This document shows, in pieces, positions 4,968 to 7,074 of a stretch of 7,074 nt of DNA (its first letter is position 1; each line of letters opens with the position of its first letter). Both the position numbers and the translations under genes were made by a program. The notes below the pieces were generated by a model, which saw only the letters and a list, made by a program, of their open reading frames with translations, did no database searches and was not told where the DNA came from. The stretch comes from CAYMLL01 sp964390645 (GTDB lineage: Bacteria > Planctomycetota > UBA8108): assembly GCA_964390645.1 (NCBI GenBank), contig CAYMLL010000348.1:1-7074 (forward strand), read 5' to 3'.

Positions 4968-7074
4968 ATGTCTGACACCTCCCGCAGCCCGAACCATCTC
5001 GCAAAAGAGACCAGTCCCTACCTCCTGCAGCACGCGTACAACCCGGTCGACTGGCATCCCTGGGGCGAGGAGGCGCTGCATCTCGCGCGCGAGCAGGACA
5101 AGCCGATCTTCCTCTCCGTCGGCTACTCCTCGTGCCACTGGTGCCACGTCATGGAGCGGGAGTCCTTCGAGAACACCGACATCGCTCGTGAGATGAACGA
5201 GCACTGCATCAACATCAAGGTCGACCGTGAGGAGCGTCCCGACATCGACGCGATCTACATGGCGGCGGTGCAGATGCTGACGGGTCAGGGGGGGTGGCCG
5301 ATGAGCGTCTTTCTGACACCCGACCTGAGGCCGTTCTTCGGCGGCACGTACTTTCCGCCGGACCGTCGCCACGGGCGGCCGGGCTTCGGTGAGGTCGTCC
5401 GCGCGATCGCCGGGACCTATCGGAGCGAGCCCGGCAAGGTCGAGAGCACCGCGAGCCTTCTGGCAGAGCGCCTCGCGGCGCCGGAGGATCACGGCTCGAC
5501 CGAGCTGCCCGGAGCGGAGACGCTCCGGAGCGCGGTCGAGGATGCCGCGCGTCGCTTCGACCCGGCTCACGGGGGCTTTGGTCCGGCGCCGAAATTTCCG
5601 CGCTCGGTCGAGATTTCGATGCTGCTGCGGGCGCAGGCTCGCGCCGCCGATGGTCGAATCCTCGACATGTGCGAGCGCACGCTCGAGGGCATGGCGTACG
5701 GGGGCATGTACGACCAGATCGGCGGCGGCTTCCATCGCTACTCGGTCGACGCGAAGTGGCTCGTGCCGCACTTCGAGAAGATGCTCTACGACAACGCGCT
5801 CCTGGCGCGCACCTACCTCGAGGCGCTGCAGCTCACGGGGCGGGAGCTCTACGAGCGTGTATCGCGCGAGATTCTCGACTACGTCCTGCGCGAGATGACG
5901 AGCCCCGAGGGCGGCTTCTACTGCGCCACGGACGCTGACAGCGAGGGTGTCGAGGGTGCCTTCTTCGTCTGGACGCCGTCCGAGGTCGAGGAGCTCGTCG
6001 GCGCCGAGGACGCACGCCTCGTCTGCGAGTACTACAACATCACCGAAGCGGGCAACTTCGAGGGCGCCACGAGCATTCCGAACATCACCCGCGCCCTCGA
6101 CGTGGTTGCGGAGTCTCTGGGCGTGGATCTCGCCGACGCCCGCGATCGTCTGGGCGTCGCGCGTAGCAAGCTCCATGCCGCTCGCGAGCAGCGTGAGAGG
6201 CCCTTTCGTGACGAGAAGATCCTGACTTCGTGGAACGGACTGATGATCTCCGCGCTGGCGCGCGGCGCGCAGGTGCTCGACGAGTCGCGCTACGCCGATG
6301 CAGCGCGGAAATCCGCCGATCTGATCCTCGCCTCTCTGCGTGACGGCGAGGGGCGCCTCCTGCGTGTGCGCAAGGATCGCGAGAGTCGCATCGGTGCGTT
6401 CCTCGACGATCACGCGTACCTCATCGAGGGACTCCTCGATCTCTGGGAGTCGAGCTTCGAGCCGCGCTATCTCGACGCTGCCAGGCAGCTCTGCGACCGC
6501 GTGCTCGAGGATTTCTGGGACGACGAGCTCGGCGGGCTCTTCTTCACGTCGACGTCTCACGAGTGCGTCATCGCGCGACGCAAGGACAGCTTCGACAACG
6601 CGACGCCGTCTCCGACCGGTGTCATGGCTCTCAACCTCCTGCGTCTGGAGCGGCTCAGCGGGGAGTCGTCGTACCGGGAGAAGGCGGAGGCGGTGCTCAG
6701 GAGCGTCAGCACTGCCGTGGACCGGATGCCGGTGGGCTTCAGCTCGACGCTGATCGCGCTCGATTTCCTCCTCGGGCCACCGGTCGAGATCGCTCTCGTC
6801 GGCGATCTCGACGACGAGAGCGCCNNNNNNNNNNGTCTTGTGGCCTCTGGGGGCCGTGGCCGACGACGAGAGCGCCAGGCGCTTCTTGCGCGAGATTCAC
6901 CGCGGCTTCCTCGGCGCTCGCGTGATCGCGGCCGGCGGGTCGCCCGTTCCGGAGGATCTTGCAGCACGCGTCCCCCTGCTGCAGGGTCGGGAGGCGGTCG
7001 ACGGCCGGGCGACGGCGTTCATCTGTCGTAACTTCGCTTGCGGGACCCCTCTCACCGACCCGGCGGAGATCGCC
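4968..7074 (+). CDS. DUF255 thioredoxin-like protein (YyaL / SPATA20 family), interrupted by an assembly gap, 3' end off the window
   Basis: The N-terminal thioredoxin-fold DUF255 domain covers about 8-170: the family signature ETSPYLLQHAYNPVDW at 14-29, C56-H-W-C59 in the redox position, VDREERPD, and GGWPMSVFLTPD. An (alpha/alpha)6-barrel domain follows, with GGFG at 202-205, APKFP at 207-211, GGMYDQIGGGFHRYSVD at 245-261, WLVPHFEKMLYDN at 264-276, and a GGFY(C)A-x-DADSEG block at 315-327. These are the family's most conserved blocks, so the protein looks intact. The family is often called a thioredoxin domain protein; its reaction is not established, and the barrel resembles N-acylglucosamine epimerase and six-hairpin glycosidases. 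At codon 619 the frame meets 10 Ns and shifts by one if read literally. Collapsing the flanking 16-base duplication (removing 6825-6876) restores it, giving 685 visible residues with the expected C669/C674 pair (CRNFAC) and no stop before the edge. The ATG at 4968 has no good SD but is placed as in relatives. Confidence 0.92.
6809..6824 (+). repeat. 16-base direct repeat, left copy, abutting the gap
   Basis: CGACGACGAGAGCGCC ends exactly at the first N and recurs at 6861-6876. Both copies encode DDESA. This looks like an unmerged contig overlap rather than a biological repeat. Confidence 0.85.
6825..6834. other. Assembly gap (10 Ns)
   Basis: Ten Ns inside the DUF255 gene. The round number suggests a scaffolding placeholder, not a measured length. 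Confidence 0.97.
6861..6876 (+). repeat. 16-base direct repeat, right copy
   Basis: Exact copy of 6809-6824. The sequence following it continues the DUF255 C-terminus (RRFLREIHRGFLG...). The 26 bases between the Ns and this copy (6835-6860) have no match to what precedes the left copy. Confidence 0.85.

Noticed and set aside
4785..6560. Minus-strand upstream extension of the DUF1080 frame to 6560
   Set aside because: It lies antisense to the DUF255 gene. A strong SD and signal-like sequence fix the real start at 4784.

Overview
The window is a high-GC bacterial stretch, roughly two-thirds G+C by eye with strong G/C preference at third codon positions. It is densely coded, with intergenic gaps of 57 to 227 bases. 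The gene content is a fused 2-oxoacid dehydrogenase E1, a DUF1080 protein with an N-terminal Cys module (CPISGKP...CCPDC) of a kind common in planctomycetes, a DUF255/YyaL-type thioredoxin-fold protein and an acidic lipoprotein. This fits an environmental planctomycete-like or other high-GC lineage, but the taxon is a guess from family style. A 10-N gap near the right end marks the sequence as a draft scaffold, probably metagenomic or single-cell.

Layout, left to right. (1) Positions 1-259, minus: the N-terminal part of a single-pass membrane protein with a GTG start, running off the left edge. (2) Positions 256-1563, minus: an acidic, Cys-containing lipoprotein of unknown family. Its stop overlaps the GTG of gene 1 (GTGA), so genes 1 and 2 look like a translationally coupled operon. 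(3) Positions 1564-1790: a 227-bp divergent intergenic region with a plausible sigma70-type promoter placed so close to the next ATG that the transcript would be leaderless. (4) Positions 1791-3944, plus: a 717-aa E1 with alpha and beta halves fused through an acidic linker; no E2 or E3 gene lies beside it. (5) A 57-bp convergent gap, then 4002-4784, minus: a 260-aa exported protein joining the Cys module to a DUF1080 (3-keto-disaccharide hydrolase family) domain, with a strong Shine-Dalgarno. (6) Positions 4785-4967: a 183-bp divergent region carrying a tandem CTTNCAAG motif and a 12-bp perfect palindrome. (7) Position 4968 to the right edge, plus: a DUF255 protein, nearly complete but broken on paper by the N gap.

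The main correction a reader should make concerns the gap. The same 16 bases sit just before it (6809-6824) and again 26 bases after it (6861-6876). Collapsing the two copies removes 52 bases, restores the reading frame and gives a normal DUF255 C-terminus, so the frameshift is almost certainly an assembly artefact.

I see no RNA gene, CRISPR array, insertion sequence or defence system. The genes do not form one obvious pathway. The only suggestive pairing is the divergent DUF1080/DUF255 pair, both families with possible links to carbohydrate chemistry. The most unusual items are the Cys-module/DUF1080 fusion, the orphan fused E1 with its putative leaderless promoter, and the gap-flanking duplication.
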